This document shows, piece by piece, positions 8,233-17,748 of a stretch of 35,232 nucleotides of DNA (positions are counted from its first letter, which is position 1; every line of letters begins with the position of its first letter). A program made the translations under genes and the position numbers. This DNA is from an uncultured Methylococcaceae bacterium. GTDB taxonomy: Bacteria; Pseudomonadota; Gammaproteobacteria; Methylococcales; Methylomonadaceae. The notes below the pieces were generated by a model that was not told the DNA's origin, ran no database searches, and saw nothing but the letters and a program-made list of their open reading frames with translations. The DNA lies in assembly GCA_903859415.1 (NCBI GenBank), contig CAIOMN010000120.1, positions 1 through 35,232 of the forward strand, read 5' to 3'.

Positions 8233-8308
8233 TGGTGGGTGCTGAGGGGTTCGAACCCCCGACCCTCGCCTTGTAAGGGCGATGCTCTCCCAGCTGAGCT
8301 AAGCACCC
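8233..8308 (-). tRNA. tRNA-Val, anticodon TAC
   Basis: A 76-nt cloverleaf with encoded CCA, acceptor stem GGGTGCT/AGCACCC, discriminator A and anticodon stem-loop TCGCC-CTTACAA-GGCGA, hence anticodon TAC. It is first in the Val-Asp tRNA pair located between hupB and ppiD. Confidence 0.96.
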
Positions 8309-8348
8309 GACTAAAAAAATAATTATATACTACTTTAAATAAAAAGTA

Positions 8349-8399
8349 AACATAATATTATGTTTTTATTTTTATTGAGAACGAGTGATACTCAATAAA
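8349..8399 (-). terminator. terminator-like hairpins downstream of hupB
   Basis: Two AT-rich inverted repeats follow the hupB stop on the minus strand. The first is a 9-bp stem (8371-8379 with 8391-8399). The second is a 16-bp perfect palindrome, AACATAATATTATGTT (8349-8364), followed by TTTACTTTTT. Either could end the hupB message; both are weak in GC. Confidence 0.4.
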
Positions 8400-8404
8400 C
8401 AGGA

Positions 8405-8677
8405 CTAGTTTACAGCATCTTTTAACGATTTACCAGCCTTAAATGAAGGTATCTTTGCTGCCTTAATAGTTATTTCTTCACCAGTTTGAGGATTACGTCC
8501 TTTACGCTCTGTTCTTTCCTTAACAGAATAAGTGCCAAAGCCCACTAAAGCGACAGAATCACCCTTACTCAAAGCACTTGTTACTGCCCCAAGAAATCCA
8601 TCTAAAGCACGCCCAGCATCTACCTTAGTTAAGCCAGCTGACTCTGCAATAGCGTCGATAAGTTCCGATTTATTCAT
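8405..8677 (-). CDS. hupB: DNA-binding protein HU
   Basis: A 90-residue nucleoid protein of the HU/IHF family that binds and bends DNA without strong sequence preference. The chain shows [16 protein letters not shown] at the start, the [18 protein letters not shown] segment leading into the DNA-embracing arm (RNPQTGEEI), and [15 protein letters not shown] at the end. Length and the hydrophobic core are exactly those of HU. AGGGGG sits 5 bp before the ATG. The position right after lon identifies it as the hupB-type copy. The 198-bp gap from lon leaves room for its own promoter. Confidence 0.95.
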   Translation of the reverse strand: MNKSELIDAIAESAGLTKVDAGRALDGFLGAVTSALSKGDSVALVGFGTYSVKERTERKGRNPQTGEEITIKAAKIPSFKAGKSLKDAVN

Positions 8678-8875
8678 TTTTCCCCCTAAGGAAGTTATTT
8701 ATTATGTATATTTTATAAAACTCCTATGCTCATTCTAATTTGCTCTACACAGCAACAAAAGAAACACGACTATTTATAGCAATAGGTGTTGCACAGTGTC
8801 AAGCTTTAAAACCCCCAGAAGTCATGTTTTTTTTCGGTTTTGCGTCATACATAATTCCACACAAAATAAACAGCT

Positions 8876-11308
8876 TTAGTGGGCCATAATACCTGACTGC
8901 TTCACCTTGCCCGCATCACTTTCTGCTTTCACTTGATCCGCGTCGACTTGTTTATTAAGAGGGACGGGCATATATTGTAACGCCACAGCCAACACTTCAT
9001 CTATCCAATGCACCGGCTTAATATCCAAGTTCTGCTTTATATTTTCAGGTATTTCTACCAGATCCTTTTCATTCTCCGCTGGAATTAACACCGTTGTTAT
9101 CCCGCCACGATGAGCAGCCAAAAGTTTTTCTTTTAGCCCACCAATTGGCAACACCTCTCCGCGCAAGGTAATTTCACCAGTCATTGCAACGTTTGCCCGC
9201 ACAGGAATCTTGGTTAAAGCAGAAATTATAGCTGTACACATGCCTATACCCGCGCTTGGACCATCTTTGGGAGTGGCGCCTTCAGGAACATGAATATGAA
9301 TATCATTTTTTTGAAATAACTCATGATCTATTCCGAGTAAGTCTGAGCGACTTCTAACCACAGTCATAGCCGCTTCAATGGATTCTTTCATGACATCACC
9401 CAACTTACCCGTTGCTGAATGCTTTCCCTTTCCAGGGATAACCGCAGTCTCAATGGTCAATAATTCGCCGCCCACCTCAGTCCAAGCCAAACCCGTAACC
9501 TGACCAATTTGGTCCTGTTCTTCAGCAAGACCATAATTAAATCGCTTTACGCCCAAGTATTCACTAAGATTAGCTGGAATTATTGATATCTTTGTGTCCG
9601 ACGACTTTAACAAAAGACTCTTAACTACTTTACGACAAATTTTTGAAATATCTCGTTCAAGATTTCGAACACCTGCCTCACGTGAATAATATCGGATCAT
9701 ATCTCTTACAGCAGTTTCTGAAATCTCAATCTCATGCTCTTCAAGACCATTATTCTTTATCTGCTTTGGAATCAAATATCGAATTGCAATATTAATTTTC
9801 TCATCTTCTGTATAGCCTGCAAGACGAATAACTTCCATCCGGTCAAGTAATGCCGACGGGATATTCATTGTATTAGCAGTGGCAACAAACATGACATCAG
9901 ATAAATCAAAATCAACTTCAAGATAGTGATCTGAAAAAGTATGATTCTGTTCAGGATCCAACACTTCTAACAAAGCAGATGCTGGATCTCCGCGAAAATC
10001 CTGAGCCATTTTATCGATTTCGTCCAATAAAAACATAGGGTTTCTGGTTTTTACCTTAGCCAGGTTTTGTAAAATCTTACCTGGCATTGAACCGATATAC
10101 GTTCGCCTATGACCACGAATCTCTGCCTCATCTCTGACACCACCCAAAGCCATACGCACATAAGTACGATTCGTTGCCCTGGCGATAGACTCTCCTAATG
10201 AGGTCTTACCCACACCTGGAGGCCCGACCAGACATAAAATGGGGCCTTTTAGTTGTTTAACCCGTTGCTGCACAGCAAGATACTCAAGGATACGCTCCTT
10301 GACTTTTTCTAAACCGTAATGCTCCGTCTCTAACACTTGCTCTGCAATTTTAAGATCATGCCTTACCTTGGTTTTCTTCTTCCAAGGCACGTTAATCATC
10401 CAATCAATATAGTTACGAACAACAGTAGCCTCAGCAGACATAGCAGGCATTAACTTAAGCTTATTCAACTCAGTTTCTGCTTTTTTCCTGGCCTCTTTTG
10501 ACATACCCGCACTTTCAATCTTCTTTTCTAGCTCTTCAATTTCATTTGGCGCGTCATCCATATCACCTAATTCTTTTTGAATAGCTTTAATCTGTTCATT
10601 TAAGTAATACTCCCTTTGATTTTTCTCCATCTGCTGCTTAACACGCACTCGAATTTTTTTTTCCATTTCGAGTAAATCAACCTCACCTTCCATTAAGGTC
10701 ATTAAATCTTCAAGTCGTTTTTCAATATCTGCGGCCTCAAGGATCGTTTGTTTATCACTGACTTTCAAAGTCATATGAGCAGCCATAGTATCAGCTAGAC
10801 GACTCGGATCATCAATTCCAGACAAAGCGTTTAATACTTCCGGTGGAATCTTACTGTTTAATTTAACATACTGATCAAAAGAACTAATCACCGTCCGCTG
10901 CAAGACATCCAAGCCTTTTTCAGACAACCTAATAACATCATCAATTTTTTCAACGACCGCTGAAAAAAAGCTGCCAGTATCTTGATAGTGCAACACCTTA
11001 CAACGCTCACTACCTTCAACTAAAACCTTTACAGTTCCATCAGGCAACTTTAATAACTGTAGAATATTAGCTAACGTACCTACTTCGTAGAGATCTGTAA
11101 AATCTGGCTCATCAACTTCAGCTTCCTTTTGAGCAACCAGTAAAATCTGCTTATTGTCCTTCATTGCCGCATCCAGAGCATCAATAGAACGCTCTCTACC
11201 AACAAATAAAGGAATAACCATGTGAGGGTAAACCACCACATCTCTAAGTGGTAACACCGGAATCAAGGTATCTTTTTGTTGCAACTCTTTCATATTATGC
11301 GTTTCCAT
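8876..11308 (-). CDS. lon: ATP-dependent protease Lon
   Basis: A cytoplasmic AAA+ serine protease of about 810 residues that degrades misfolded and regulatory proteins. The N-terminal substrate domain opens with [21 protein letters not shown] coiled region ([18 protein letters not shown]) precedes the ATPase with Walker [10 protein letters not shown], Walker B FLLDEIDK and sensor 1 TANT. The C-terminal protease has the catalytic Ser in PKDGPSAG and the Lys in [14 protein letters not shown]. The open frame reaches a TTG at 11326, but that codon has no ribosome site. The ATG at 11308 has AAAGG 8 bp upstream and is chosen; the ATG at 11293 (GGAAA upstream) is a further option. A sigma-32-like promoter lies about 37 bp before the chosen start. 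Gene order clpX-lon-hupB is conserved. Confidence 0.96.
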   Translation of the reverse strand: METHNMKELQQKDTLIPVLPLRDVVVYPHMVIPLFVGRERSIDALDAAMKDNKQILLVAQKEAEVDEPDFTDLYEVGTLANILQLLKLPDGTVKVLVEGSERCKVLHYQDTGSFFSAVVEKIDDVIRLSEKGLDVLQRTVISSFDQYVKLNSKIPPEVLNALSGIDDPSRLADTMAAHMTLKVSDKQTILEAADIEKRLEDLMTLMEGEVDLLEMEKKIRVRVKQQMEKNQREYYLNEQIKAIQKELGDMDDAPNEIEELEKKIESAGMSKEARKKAETELNKLKLMPAMSAEATVVRNYIDWMINVPWKKKTKVRHDLKIAEQVLETEHYGLEKVKERILEYLAVQQRVKQLKGPILCLVGPPGVGKTSLGESIARATNRTYVRMALGGVRDEAEIRGHRRTYIGSMPGKILQNLAKVKTRNPMFLLDEIDKMAQDFRGDPASALLEVLDPEQNHTFSDHYLEVDFDLSDVMFVATANTMNIPSALLDRMEVIRLAGYTEDEKINIAIRYLIPKQIKNNGLEEHEIEISETAVRDMIRYYSREAGVRNLERDISKICRKVVKSLLLKSSDTKISIIPANLSEYLGVKRFNYGLAEEQDQIGQVTGLAWTEVGGELLTIETAVIPGKGKHSATGKLGDVMKESIEAAMTVVRSRSDLLGIDHELFQKNDIHIHVPEGATPKDGPSAGIGMCTAIISALTKIPVRANVAMTGEITLRGEVLPIGGLKEKLLAAHRGGITTVLIPAENEKDLVEIPENIKQNLDIKPVHWIDEVLAVALQYMPVPLNKQVDADQVKAESDAGKVKQSGIMAH

Positions 11309-11344
11309 AAAAGGAACCTTTGGCAATTTTTGGGTTAGAAAGTT

Positions 11345-11370
11345 ATGGGGGCGCTAATTAAAATAGCAAG
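11345..11370 (-). promoter_or_regulatory. heat-shock (sigma-32-like) promoter of lon
   Basis: On the minus strand CTTGCT (11370-11365) is followed after 14 bp by CCCCAT (11350-11345). This matches the RpoH consensus of CTTGAA and CCCCAT with a 13-15 bp spacer, with one half perfect and four of six bases in the other. Transcription would begin near 11338, about 30 nt before the lon ATG. lon is a known heat-shock gene in other gammaproteobacteria. Confidence 0.7.
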
Positions 11371-11543
11371 GAATCGAGGTACAATTTATCACTTATCACA
11401 AAAAAACATAATAAATTGACACAAAAAGTATAAAAACTAACTCAATACCTACAGTTACTGATTATTATGAAGAAACTTCAGATATTGTAAAGGATACATA
11501 AAAACTAACTAATCCATCATCAATCTTGAATCGTAGTTTAATA

Positions 11544-11583
11544 CCCATGAAACAAATTAATGAACTCACAAGTTATTCATGGG
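11544..11583. other. inverted repeat in the clpX-lon gap
   Basis: CCCATGAA (11544-11551) and TTCATGGG (11576-11583) form an 8-bp stem with a 24-base loop. The 331-bp gap between clpX and lon holds this repeat, the clpX terminator and the lon promoter; no gene is seen in it. The function of the repeat is unknown. Confidence 0.35.
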
Positions 11584-11590
11584 AGAATAG

Positions 11591-11630
11591 AAAAGACCAA
11601 TCCCACTCGCCTTAGCTAACAGGATTGATC
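11591..11630 (-). terminator. terminator after clpX
   Basis: On the minus strand GATCAATCC (from 11630) pairs with GGATTGGTC (to 11595), a 9-bp stem with one G-T pair and an 18-base loop, followed by TTTTC. It lies about 10 bp after the clpX stop. Lon therefore probably depends on its own promoter. Confidence 0.6.
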
Positions 11631-11639
11631 AATAAAGCG

Positions 11640-12914
11640 TTAAGACTCTGCTACAACCTTTTTCTTTTCGGTTTCATAAACCAAAATAGGCTCTGAATTA
11701 CCTAAAATTACACTTTCTTCGATAACTACCTTACTAATGTTATCTACCGAAGGCAACTCATACATAGTATTGAGCAATACATTTTCAACTATCGTTCTTA
11801 AGCCCCGAGCACCTGTCTTTCTTTCCATTGCTTTACGTGCTATAGCAACCAAAGACTCATCCCTAAACTCAAGCTCAGCACCTTCCATTTCAAACAAATG
11901 CTTATATTGCTTAGTGAGTGCATTTTTTGGCTCCGTCAATATTTGCACTAAAGCCTGCTCATCCAACTCTTCCAAAGTCGCAATGATAGGTAAGCGACCA
12001 ACAAATTCAGGAATTAAACCATATTTAATCAAATCTTCTGATTCTACTTCGGCAAATAATTGACCAATATTTTTGGATTCATCTTTCGTTTTCACATCCG
12101 CTGAAAACCCTATGCCTCCTTTTTCGGAACGTGCCTTAATAACACGATCCAAACCTGCAAAAGCACCACCGACGATAAAGAGTATATTGGCTGTATTAAC
12201 CTGCAAAAACTCTCCCTGTGGGTGCTTTCTACCACCTTGAGGTGGGACTGACGCAATCGTACCTTCAATTAACTTCAGTAAAGCCTGTTGTACACCTTCG
12301 CCAGACACATCACGAGTAATAGAAGGATTATCTGATTTCCTGGAAATCTTATCTATTTCGTCAATGTAGACAATGCCAGTCTCAGCTTTCTCAACATCAT
12401 AATCACATTTTTGTAAAATCTTCTGAATGATGTTTTCTACATCTTCACCGACATAACCAGCTTCAGTCAGTGTGGTCGCATCAGCAATAGTAAATGGCAC
12501 ATCCAACAAACGAGCCAACGTCTCAGCCAGCAAAGTCTTACCTGAGCCAGTGGGGCCAATCAATAAGATATTGCTTTTTGCCAATTCAACAGAATCTTTT
12601 TTGGACTTGCTCCGTAGGCGCTTATAGTGATTATATACAGCTACTGCCAGTATTTTCTTGGCTCTATCTTGACCAATTACGTAACCATCAAGCTCTTCTT
12701 TAATTTCTTTCGGCTTAGGCAACTTGTTACTAGCAAAAGAAGAAGCATCCTCTTCCAATTCGTCTTTTATAATGTCGTTACATAACTCGACACATTCATC
12801 ACATACATAAACTGAAGGCCCAGCGATAAGCTTTCTTACTTCATGCTGGCTTTTTCCGCAAAAAGAACAATAAAGCAATTTATCACTGTCTTTACCGTGT
12901 TTGTCATTACTCAT
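11640..12914 (-). CDS. clpX: ClpXP protease ATPase subunit ClpX
   Basis: A 424-residue AAA+ unfoldase that recognises tagged proteins and feeds them into ClpP. The N-terminal zinc-binding domain has four Cys (16, 19, 38, 41) for dimer formation and adaptor binding. The ATPase follows with Walker A GPTGSGKT (residues 120-127), the pore loop GYVGED, Walker B YIDEIDK and sensor 2 GARGLR near residue 370. A loop with the IGF-type ClpP contact, here GGIGFSADV, is present near residue 270. All key residues are intact and the length is normal. It lies 71 bp downstream of clpP on the same strand, with AGGGG upstream of the ATG, and so belongs to the tig-clpP-clpX unit. Confidence 0.97.
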   Translation of the reverse strand: MSNDKHGKDSDKLLYCSFCGKSQHEVRKLIAGPSVYVCDECVELCNDIIKDELEEDASSFASNKLPKPKEIKEELDGYVIGQDRAKKILAVAVYNHYKRLRSKSKKDSVELAKSNILLIGPTGSGKTLLAETLARLLDVPFTIADATTLTEAGYVGEDVENIIQKILQKCDYDVEKAETGIVYIDEIDKISRKSDNPSITRDVSGEGVQQALLKLIEGTIASVPPQGGRKHPQGEFLQVNTANILFIVGGAFAGLDRVIKARSEKGGIGFSADVKTKDESKNIGQLFAEVESEDLIKYGLIPEFVGRLPIIATLEELDEQALVQILTEPKNALTKQYKHLFEMEGAELEFRDESLVAIARKAMERKTGARGLRTIVENVLLNTMYELPSVDNISKVVIEESVILGNSEPILVYETEKKKVVAES

Positions 12915-12985
12915 AAATCAGCCCCTGCAAACTTTAAATGGCATTTTAACTCCAATCGGGAAAAACCCTTATTGGATACCACACT

Positions 12986-13633
12986 TTATAAATCAGAACC
13001 TGTCACTCTAGTCGTCAATACTTTATCTATCAAGCCATAACTTACAGCATCCTCTGCACTTAAAAAGTTATCTCTATCAGTATCCAGCTGAACTTTCTCC
13101 AAGGGCTGACCGGTATGTTGAGACAATATTTTATTCAATTTGTCTCTTATCAACAAAATCTCTCTAGCATGAATATCAAAATCAGAAGCTTGCCCCTGAA
13201 AACCACCTAAAGGCTGATGAATCATCATTCTTGAATGTGGCAAACAATAACGCTTATTTTTCGCCCCACCTGTTAACAACAACGCCCCCATACTGGCAGC
13301 CTGCCCAATACATAAAGTACTAACATCCGGCTTAATAAACTGCATGGTGTCATAAATTGACATGCCCGCAGTGACTGACCCACCCGGAGAATTAATATAC
13401 AAATGGATGTCTTTATCTGGATTTTCTGATTCCAAAAAAAGTAACTGAGCAACTACCAAATTGGCCATGTAATCTTCAACCTGACCCACTAAAAAAATAA
13501 CTCTCTCTTTTAAAAGTCTTGAGTAGATATCATAAGAACGTTCACCTCTAGCGGTTTGCTCGACAACAATCGGCACCAAACCACCCGCCGCTTCAAGAGC
13601 TCTTGCTTGATTTATTACATGCTGTTTATACAT
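12986..13633 (-). CDS. clpP: ClpXP protease proteolytic subunit ClpP
   Basis: A 215-residue serine protease subunit that forms the two-ring barrel of ClpXP/ClpAP. The catalytic triad is visible: Ser114 in [10 protein letters not shown], His139 in [10 protein letters not shown] and Asp188 in DTDRDNF. The N-terminal 20 or so residues before VPIVVEQ match the short propeptide region of E. coli ClpP, and [18 protein letters not shown] is conserved. AAGG lies 7 bp upstream of the ATG. The gene starts 9 bp after the tig stop, so it is very likely translated from the tig-clpP-clpX message. Confidence 0.97.
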   Translation of the reverse strand: MYKQHVINQARALEAAGGLVPIVVEQTARGERSYDIYSRLLKERVIFLVGQVEDYMANLVVAQLLFLESENPDKDIHLYINSPGGSVTAGMSIYDTMQFIKPDVSTLCIGQAASMGALLLTGGAKNKRYCLPHSRMMIHQPLGGFQGQASDFDIHAREILLIRDKLNKILSQHTGQPLEKVQLDTDRDNFLSAEDAVSYGLIDKVLTTRVTGSDL

Positions 13634-13642
13634 TTAAATACC

Positions 13643-14944
13643 TTAACGTTGTTGCTTATCCATAACATCACTAAAACTTAAAGCTTCATCAGATACTTTT
13701 GCTTCTGCAACCAACAGCTCAACAACCTGGTCTTCTAATACCATTTGCCGAACGTCATTCAGACGACTTTCATCTGAATAATACCAAGCAACTACATCAT
13801 CAGGGCGCTCATAACTTTTAGCCATGTCGTCGATGGTAGAGCGTACTTTATTACCATCCAATTGAATAGACTTTTTTTCAATAATTTCACCTAAAATCAA
13901 ACCTAACGCCACTCGACGCTTTGCCTGGTCTTCAAAAATATCACGTGGCAGCTTTAAATCTTCCAGATTCATTCTCTGTCTTTTAGCTGTTTCGATGTAA
14001 GGCTTCATCATTGATTCAATTTCAATATCGACTAATGAATTCGGCACAGTTAACTGTACTTTTTCGTAAAGCGAATCCATTAAAGAATTTTTCAACCGAC
14101 CTTTTAACGCTATATCTAACTCTCTTTCCAAGTTATTTCTAACATCGGCACGAAAAGACTCAACAGATCCATCATTAACGCCGTAAGCTTTAACGAAATC
14201 TTCGTTTATAACAGCTAACAAAGGCTCTTCAACTTTAACCACTTCGACTTCAAATTCTGCAACCTTACCTGCCAATTTTTCATTGCCATAGTCCACTGGG
14301 AAAGTTAAGCTAAAAATCTTGGTATCACCCGCCACTAGACCCATTAAGTTATCTTCAAAGCCCGGAATCATTTTTTTAGCGCCGAGCACAACACTAAAGT
14401 CGAGCACTTTACCATCGGTAAAGTTCTCACCTTCTGAAGTACCCGAGAAATTAACAGTAATATTGTCTTGATCTTGAGCCGCACGATCAACCAATAGCCA
14501 TGTTAGTTTTTGAGCTCTTAATTTCTCAATCATGGCATCAACATCACTCTCCTCAACACTAGAGACAGAACGAACAACTTCTAGTTGATCAACACCTTCA
14601 AGTGAAATCTCTGGATACACCTCAAAAACAGCCGAATATTTAAAGCCTTCAGCTTCCTCTAGAGGTTCAATATGTGGATAACCTGCTGGTTTTAAATCCT
14701 GATCCTGTAAAGCACTGTAATAAGTATCTTTAATCAAATCACTTGTGATCTCACTACGAACACGTTCGCCGTATAATTTCTTAACGACATGTTGAGGCAC
14801 TTTCCCTGGACGAAAACCATCAATTTTAACGTCACGTGCTAACGACTTCAATCGCGCTGCCACTTTCTCCTGGATAACAGATTCTGGCACGATAACAGTC
14901 ATTTTTCTGCTTAATTCTGATGTCTTTTCAACAGAAACTTGCAT
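13643..14944 (-). CDS. tig: trigger factor
   Basis: A 433-residue ribosome-associated chaperone that meets nascent chains at the exit tunnel. The N-terminal ribosome-binding domain contains the signature GFRPGKVP (about residues 43-50) in the loop that docks on ribosomal protein L23. The FKBP-like PPIase domain follows (about 150-245, with DNITVNFSGT and FEDNLMGLVAGD). The long helical C-terminal cradle runs to residue 433. GAGG lies 7 bp before the ATG. It is the first gene of the tig-clpP-clpX unit, downstream of tRNA-Leu. Confidence 0.96.
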   Translation of the reverse strand: MQVSVEKTSELSRKMTVIVPESVIQEKVAARLKSLARDVKIDGFRPGKVPQHVVKKLYGERVRSEITSDLIKDTYYSALQDQDLKPAGYPHIEPLEEAEGFKYSAVFEVYPEISLEGVDQLEVVRSVSSVEESDVDAMIEKLRAQKLTWLLVDRAAQDQDNITVNFSGTSEGENFTDGKVLDFSVVLGAKKMIPGFEDNLMGLVAGDTKIFSLTFPVDYGNEKLAGKVAEFEVEVVKVEEPLLAVINEDFVKAYGVNDGSVESFRADVRNNLERELDIALKGRLKNSLMDSLYEKVQLTVPNSLVDIEIESMMKPYIETAKRQRMNLEDLKLPRDIFEDQAKRRVALGLILGEIIEKKSIQLDGNKVRSTIDDMAKSYERPDDVVAWYYSDESRLNDVRQMVLEDQVVELLVAEAKVSDEALSFSDVMDKQQR

Positions 14945-15012
14945 TTCTTTACCTCACATTATTTATAGAAGAATTTTTATGAATACCGAAAACGGATGAC
15001 TAGAACCGAAGA

Positions 15013-15032
15013 TAGAGCGAAGATTCGCTCTA
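15013..15032. other. stem-loop between tRNA-Leu and tig
   Basis: TAGAGCGA and TCGCTCTA pair around AGAT, an 8-bp stem. It lies 16 bp past the 3' end of tRNA-Leu on the minus strand. There is no T-run after it, so it may be a processing signal or a weak terminator in the tig leader. Confidence 0.35.
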
Positions 15033-15047
15033 CTTTATAGAATAAGG

Positions 15048-15132
<85 letters not shown>

Positions 15133-15206
15133 ACTTTAATGAACGGGCTATTATAAATAACACTTTCATACTTAACAAGCTAAATGTGCAGAAATTTATT
15201 TAACAA

Positions 15207-16061
15207 CTAAATACTCACCGACACATCAAACCCTAAAAGTCTAATTTCAGATGCAAAAGCGTTTAATACATCAAAACTTAAAGGCTTTAATTTTGAAGCT
15301 TCTGGTTGCAAAGAAAGCCTGGCCATTGAATACAACAATATTCCTTGTAACTGGCAACCACTGACTTTAATCTCTGCCAGCAAATCAAGATACGCTGACT
15401 GCTCCAAGATCGATAAGCCTTGATTATCGTAATCCACTAAACAGGTTTGCAACTTCGTTCTGCAACATCGTGTTGATAGCTTTAAATTATTCACACTGGC
15501 TTTACAACTTTGCGCAGTATTATTAATTAAAGCCCTACCCTCTACTGTGGCGCTATCCAGCTTAAACCACACTTCTCCACCATAGGAAGCAAGCACCTTT
15601 ATGCCAGCCTGAACTTTTGCCTGATGAACCAAACTTCCATTAGTTATTAACACATAACGACTCTGCGGAAAAACACCCATTTCGGTTGCTACCTTTCCTA
15701 TTAATGCCACAGCTTCAGGAAACTCTTTTAAACTGGTTGGCTCACCATTACCTGCAATCGCAATATCCTTAATGACCCGCTTATCTCCATCTACCTCAAA
15801 GCGCTCATAAAAATCACCTTCAAGGGCATCTTTAAGAAAAAATCTTAATTCATCTTCTAATAACTTTAAATCTATTTCAGGAGCAGCGCCCAAAGTTAAT
15901 CCAGGAACCTGGCAATAAATACAGCGCCAATTACAGGCATTGTTTGTATTAAAGTTTATACCGATAGATAATCCACCCATCCGTCTGGAAATGACCGGAT
16001 AAACATACTTTAACCCAACAATATCAGAACGGTGACAAGTCGTTGATAATTTCGATACCAT
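15207..16061 (-). CDS. radical SAM protein, function unknown
   Basis: A 284-residue protein with the radical SAM iron-sulfur motif CNWRCIYC (Cys43, Cys47, Cys50), a CxxxCxxC site for a 4Fe-4S cluster that cleaves S-adenosylmethionine. The GNGEPT motif near residue 110, which contacts SAM, and YVLITNGSL in the barrel support the assignment. The overall layout resembles the COG0731/wyosine-like group of small radical SAM proteins. The substrate is unknown. The open frame begins at a GTG (16070), but the ATG at 16061 with GTGGGA just upstream looks more likely. The gene is divergent from mtgA and shows no operon partners. Several extra Cys in the C-terminal half might bind another cluster, which is speculative. 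Confidence 0.75.
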   Translation of the reverse strand: MVSKLSTTCHRSDIVGLKYVYPVISRRMGGLSIGINFNTNNACNWRCIYCQVPGLTLGAAPEIDLKLLEDELRFFLKDALEGDFYERFEVDGDKRVIKDIAIAGNGEPTSLKEFPEAVALIGKVATEMGVFPQSRYVLITNGSLVHQAKVQAGIKVLASYGGEVWFKLDSATVEGRALINNTAQSCKASVNNLKLSTRCCRTKLQTCLVDYDNQGLSILEQSAYLDLLAEIKVSGCQLQGILLYSMARLSLQPEASKLKPLSFDVLNAFASEIRLLGFDVSVSI

Positions 16062-16296
16062 AAATCCCACTTAGCTATAATTCTGAAGTAGCCGCTATTC
16101 TAGAGCATTAAAATTCATTAATTTAATATTTTAACCAACCACAAAACAAATTAATGTTACTAATTCAAGCACAATCCTTTGAAGATTATCAAAAACCATC
16201 TTGAACAACAAATATATTAGGTAACGATTACTGGGTTTTCAAGCCTAAACAAAGGCTTTATGATATACAAAACTCATCATCGAGATAACTTAGAAC

Positions 16297-17025
16297 TTGA
16301 GAAAAAAATCCCGTTACGCAGAAAACCCTAAGCCTTCAAATAATAAGTTTTGGCTATTATCACTCCGCTTACTTCTTCTAAAGTGCCTAGTTTATTTTGT
16401 TGCAATTTCACTGACTTTAGTTTTGATATTACGTTTTCTACCGGTGCCCACTAGTGCATTTATGCTCTATCGGCATTATCAGGACTTAGTCGAAGACCAG
16501 TCATTTAAATCAATAAATTACCAATGGGTCAGTTCAAAAAACATTTCACCTAATGCATCATCAGCAGTGATTGCTTCTGAAGACCAGTTGTTTTACCAAC
16601 ACTTTGGATTTGACTTAAACGCAATAGGCATTGCCATTAACTCGTATTTTAATGGAGGGCAACGACTAAGAGGCGCAAGCACCATCTCACAACAGGTCGC
16701 CAAAAATTTGTTTTTAACGCCCGCTAAATCATTCATCCGCAAAGGTATTGAAGTCTGGTTTACTTTGCTTATTGAATTACTCTGGAGCAAAGAAAGAATC
16801 TTATCCATCTATCTTAATATTGCTGAGTTTGGTGATCATCTATTTGGCATTGAGGCCGCCAGTCGATACTATTTTGGTACTTCGGCAAAAAACATTACCC
16901 GCTCACAGGCCGCCTTACTAGCAGCTACATTGCCCAATCCATTAAAACTACAAGCGGAACATCCTTCAAATTATGTGTTGAGAAGACAAAACTGGATATT
17001 AAGACAAATGCAAAATCAGTATTGA
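16297..17025 (+). CDS. mtgA: monofunctional peptidoglycan glycosyltransferase MtgA
   Basis: A 242-residue inner-membrane enzyme that polymerises lipid II into glycan strands without a transpeptidase domain. A basic N-terminus and one membrane helix (about residues 18-50) lead into a GT51 domain. The motif with the catalytic Glu is ASEDQLFYQHFGFD, followed by RGASTISQQVAKNLFL, RKGIEVWFTLLIELLWSKERILSIYLN and AEFG. Length fits MtgA (about 240). The only start that keeps the membrane helix is a TTG at 16297 with a weak ribosome site; the first in-frame ATG would remove the helix. It is transcribed alone, divergently from the radical SAM gene. Confidence 0.92.
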   Translation: MRKKSRYAENPKPSNNKFWLLSLRLLLLKCLVYFVAISLTLVLILRFLPVPTSAFMLYRHYQDLVEDQSFKSINYQWVSSKNISPNASSAVIASEDQLFYQHFGFDLNAIGIAINSYFNGGQRLRGASTISQQVAKNLFLTPAKSFIRKGIEVWFTLLIELLWSKERILSIYLNIAEFGDHLFGIEAASRYYFGTSAKNITRSQAALLAATLPNPLKLQAEHPSNYVLRRQNWILRQMQNQY

Positions 17026-17376
17026 TGCCATAAAAGCGCATAACGGCTTATTATTTAACAGCTGTTTTTGGATTATTTGTGAAGTTTCGTTAAACTTAAT
17101 ACGAGGATTTAATTGAGCGAAGAATTCTTTGATTTAAGTATTATAAATACGATCTATTTATTTCGACAGCGTCCTTGCCGTCTTACTGCTTGCCTACTTG
17201 CTGTAAAACTATCTCCAGTACTGGTATAACCGCATTCTAAATAAAAGCAAATTCAAATCTGTTTTGAATTAAAAAGATCAAACTAAATTGACATCCAGTT
17301 TAAACAAAAAATTGATTTTCTCAAATATAGGGTTACATTAACAGCACGAATGAATCCTAATAAGAAGGTGAATATT
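17026..17376 (+). other. gene-free stretch with a possibly decayed small membrane-protein ORF
   Basis: No intact gene is seen here. At 17113 a TTG with GAGGA 6 bp upstream opens a 38-codon frame beginning MSEEFFDLSIINTIYLF and ending at a TAA near 17229. Shifting to the next frame at about 17162 gives a hydrophobic run (SVLAVLLLAYLL), one in-frame stop and then YLQYWYNRILNK. This pattern could be the remains of a small single-helix membrane protein, or chance. The last 60 bp form the AT-rich leader of the following gene. Confidence 0.25.
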
Positions 17377-17691
17377 ATGTCAATACAAACAAATAATACA
17401 GACGACGTTTCAATTACTTTAGAAGACACATTAGAGAACGCTTCAAATCCATTTAAAACATTATTCATTGGCCTAGGGGCTTTGGTGTTTATCTTATCAA
17501 TCTTCGCCTTATTGCCGATGTTTTTTACTTATTTATCAGAAGGTGATGTTCGCGCGCCATCAGAGCTTCACCCAACCGATAGTGCTATCAGATTAAGTCA
17601 ACAAAATTCATCCTATAACAAACCCGCTATTGTTTTTGAAAAACAAACTGTCCCAAGGAACAAATACACCAACAATTTACCGATGAATTAG
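17377..17691 (+). CDS. small single-pass membrane protein, unknown
   Basis: A protein of about 104 residues that I do not recognise. A hydrophilic acidic N-terminus (MSIQTNNTDDVSITLED) is followed by one membrane helix (about residues 34-58, LFIGLGALVFILSIFALLPM), then a polar C-terminal tail of about 45 residues. The start is placed at the second ATG because AAGAAGG lies 8 bp before it; the upstream ATG (17350) has no ribosome site. A strong terminator follows directly after the stop. The gene stands alone between mtgA and the convergent gltBD operon. The acidic N-terminus and basic tail do not by themselves settle topology. Confidence 0.65.
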   Translation: MSIQTNNTDDVSITLEDTLENASNPFKTLFIGLGALVFILSIFALLPMFFTYLSEGDVRAPSELHPTDSAIRLSQQNSSYNKPAIVFEKQTVPRNKYTNNLPMN

Positions 17692-17737
17692 TTTAACCTT
17701 CTGGGTGAACAAGTTTAATTTGTTCACCCAGGTTAAA
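17692..17737. terminator. bidirectional terminator between the small membrane protein and gltD
   Basis: CTGGGTGAACAA (17701-17712) pairs with its complement (17720-17731). Outer TTTAACC/GGTTAAA arms extend the stem with a 2-base bulge. It begins right after one stop codon and ends 12 bp from the gltD stop, so it serves both convergent transcripts. Confidence 0.8.
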
Positions 17738-17748
17738 ACATTTGCTTG

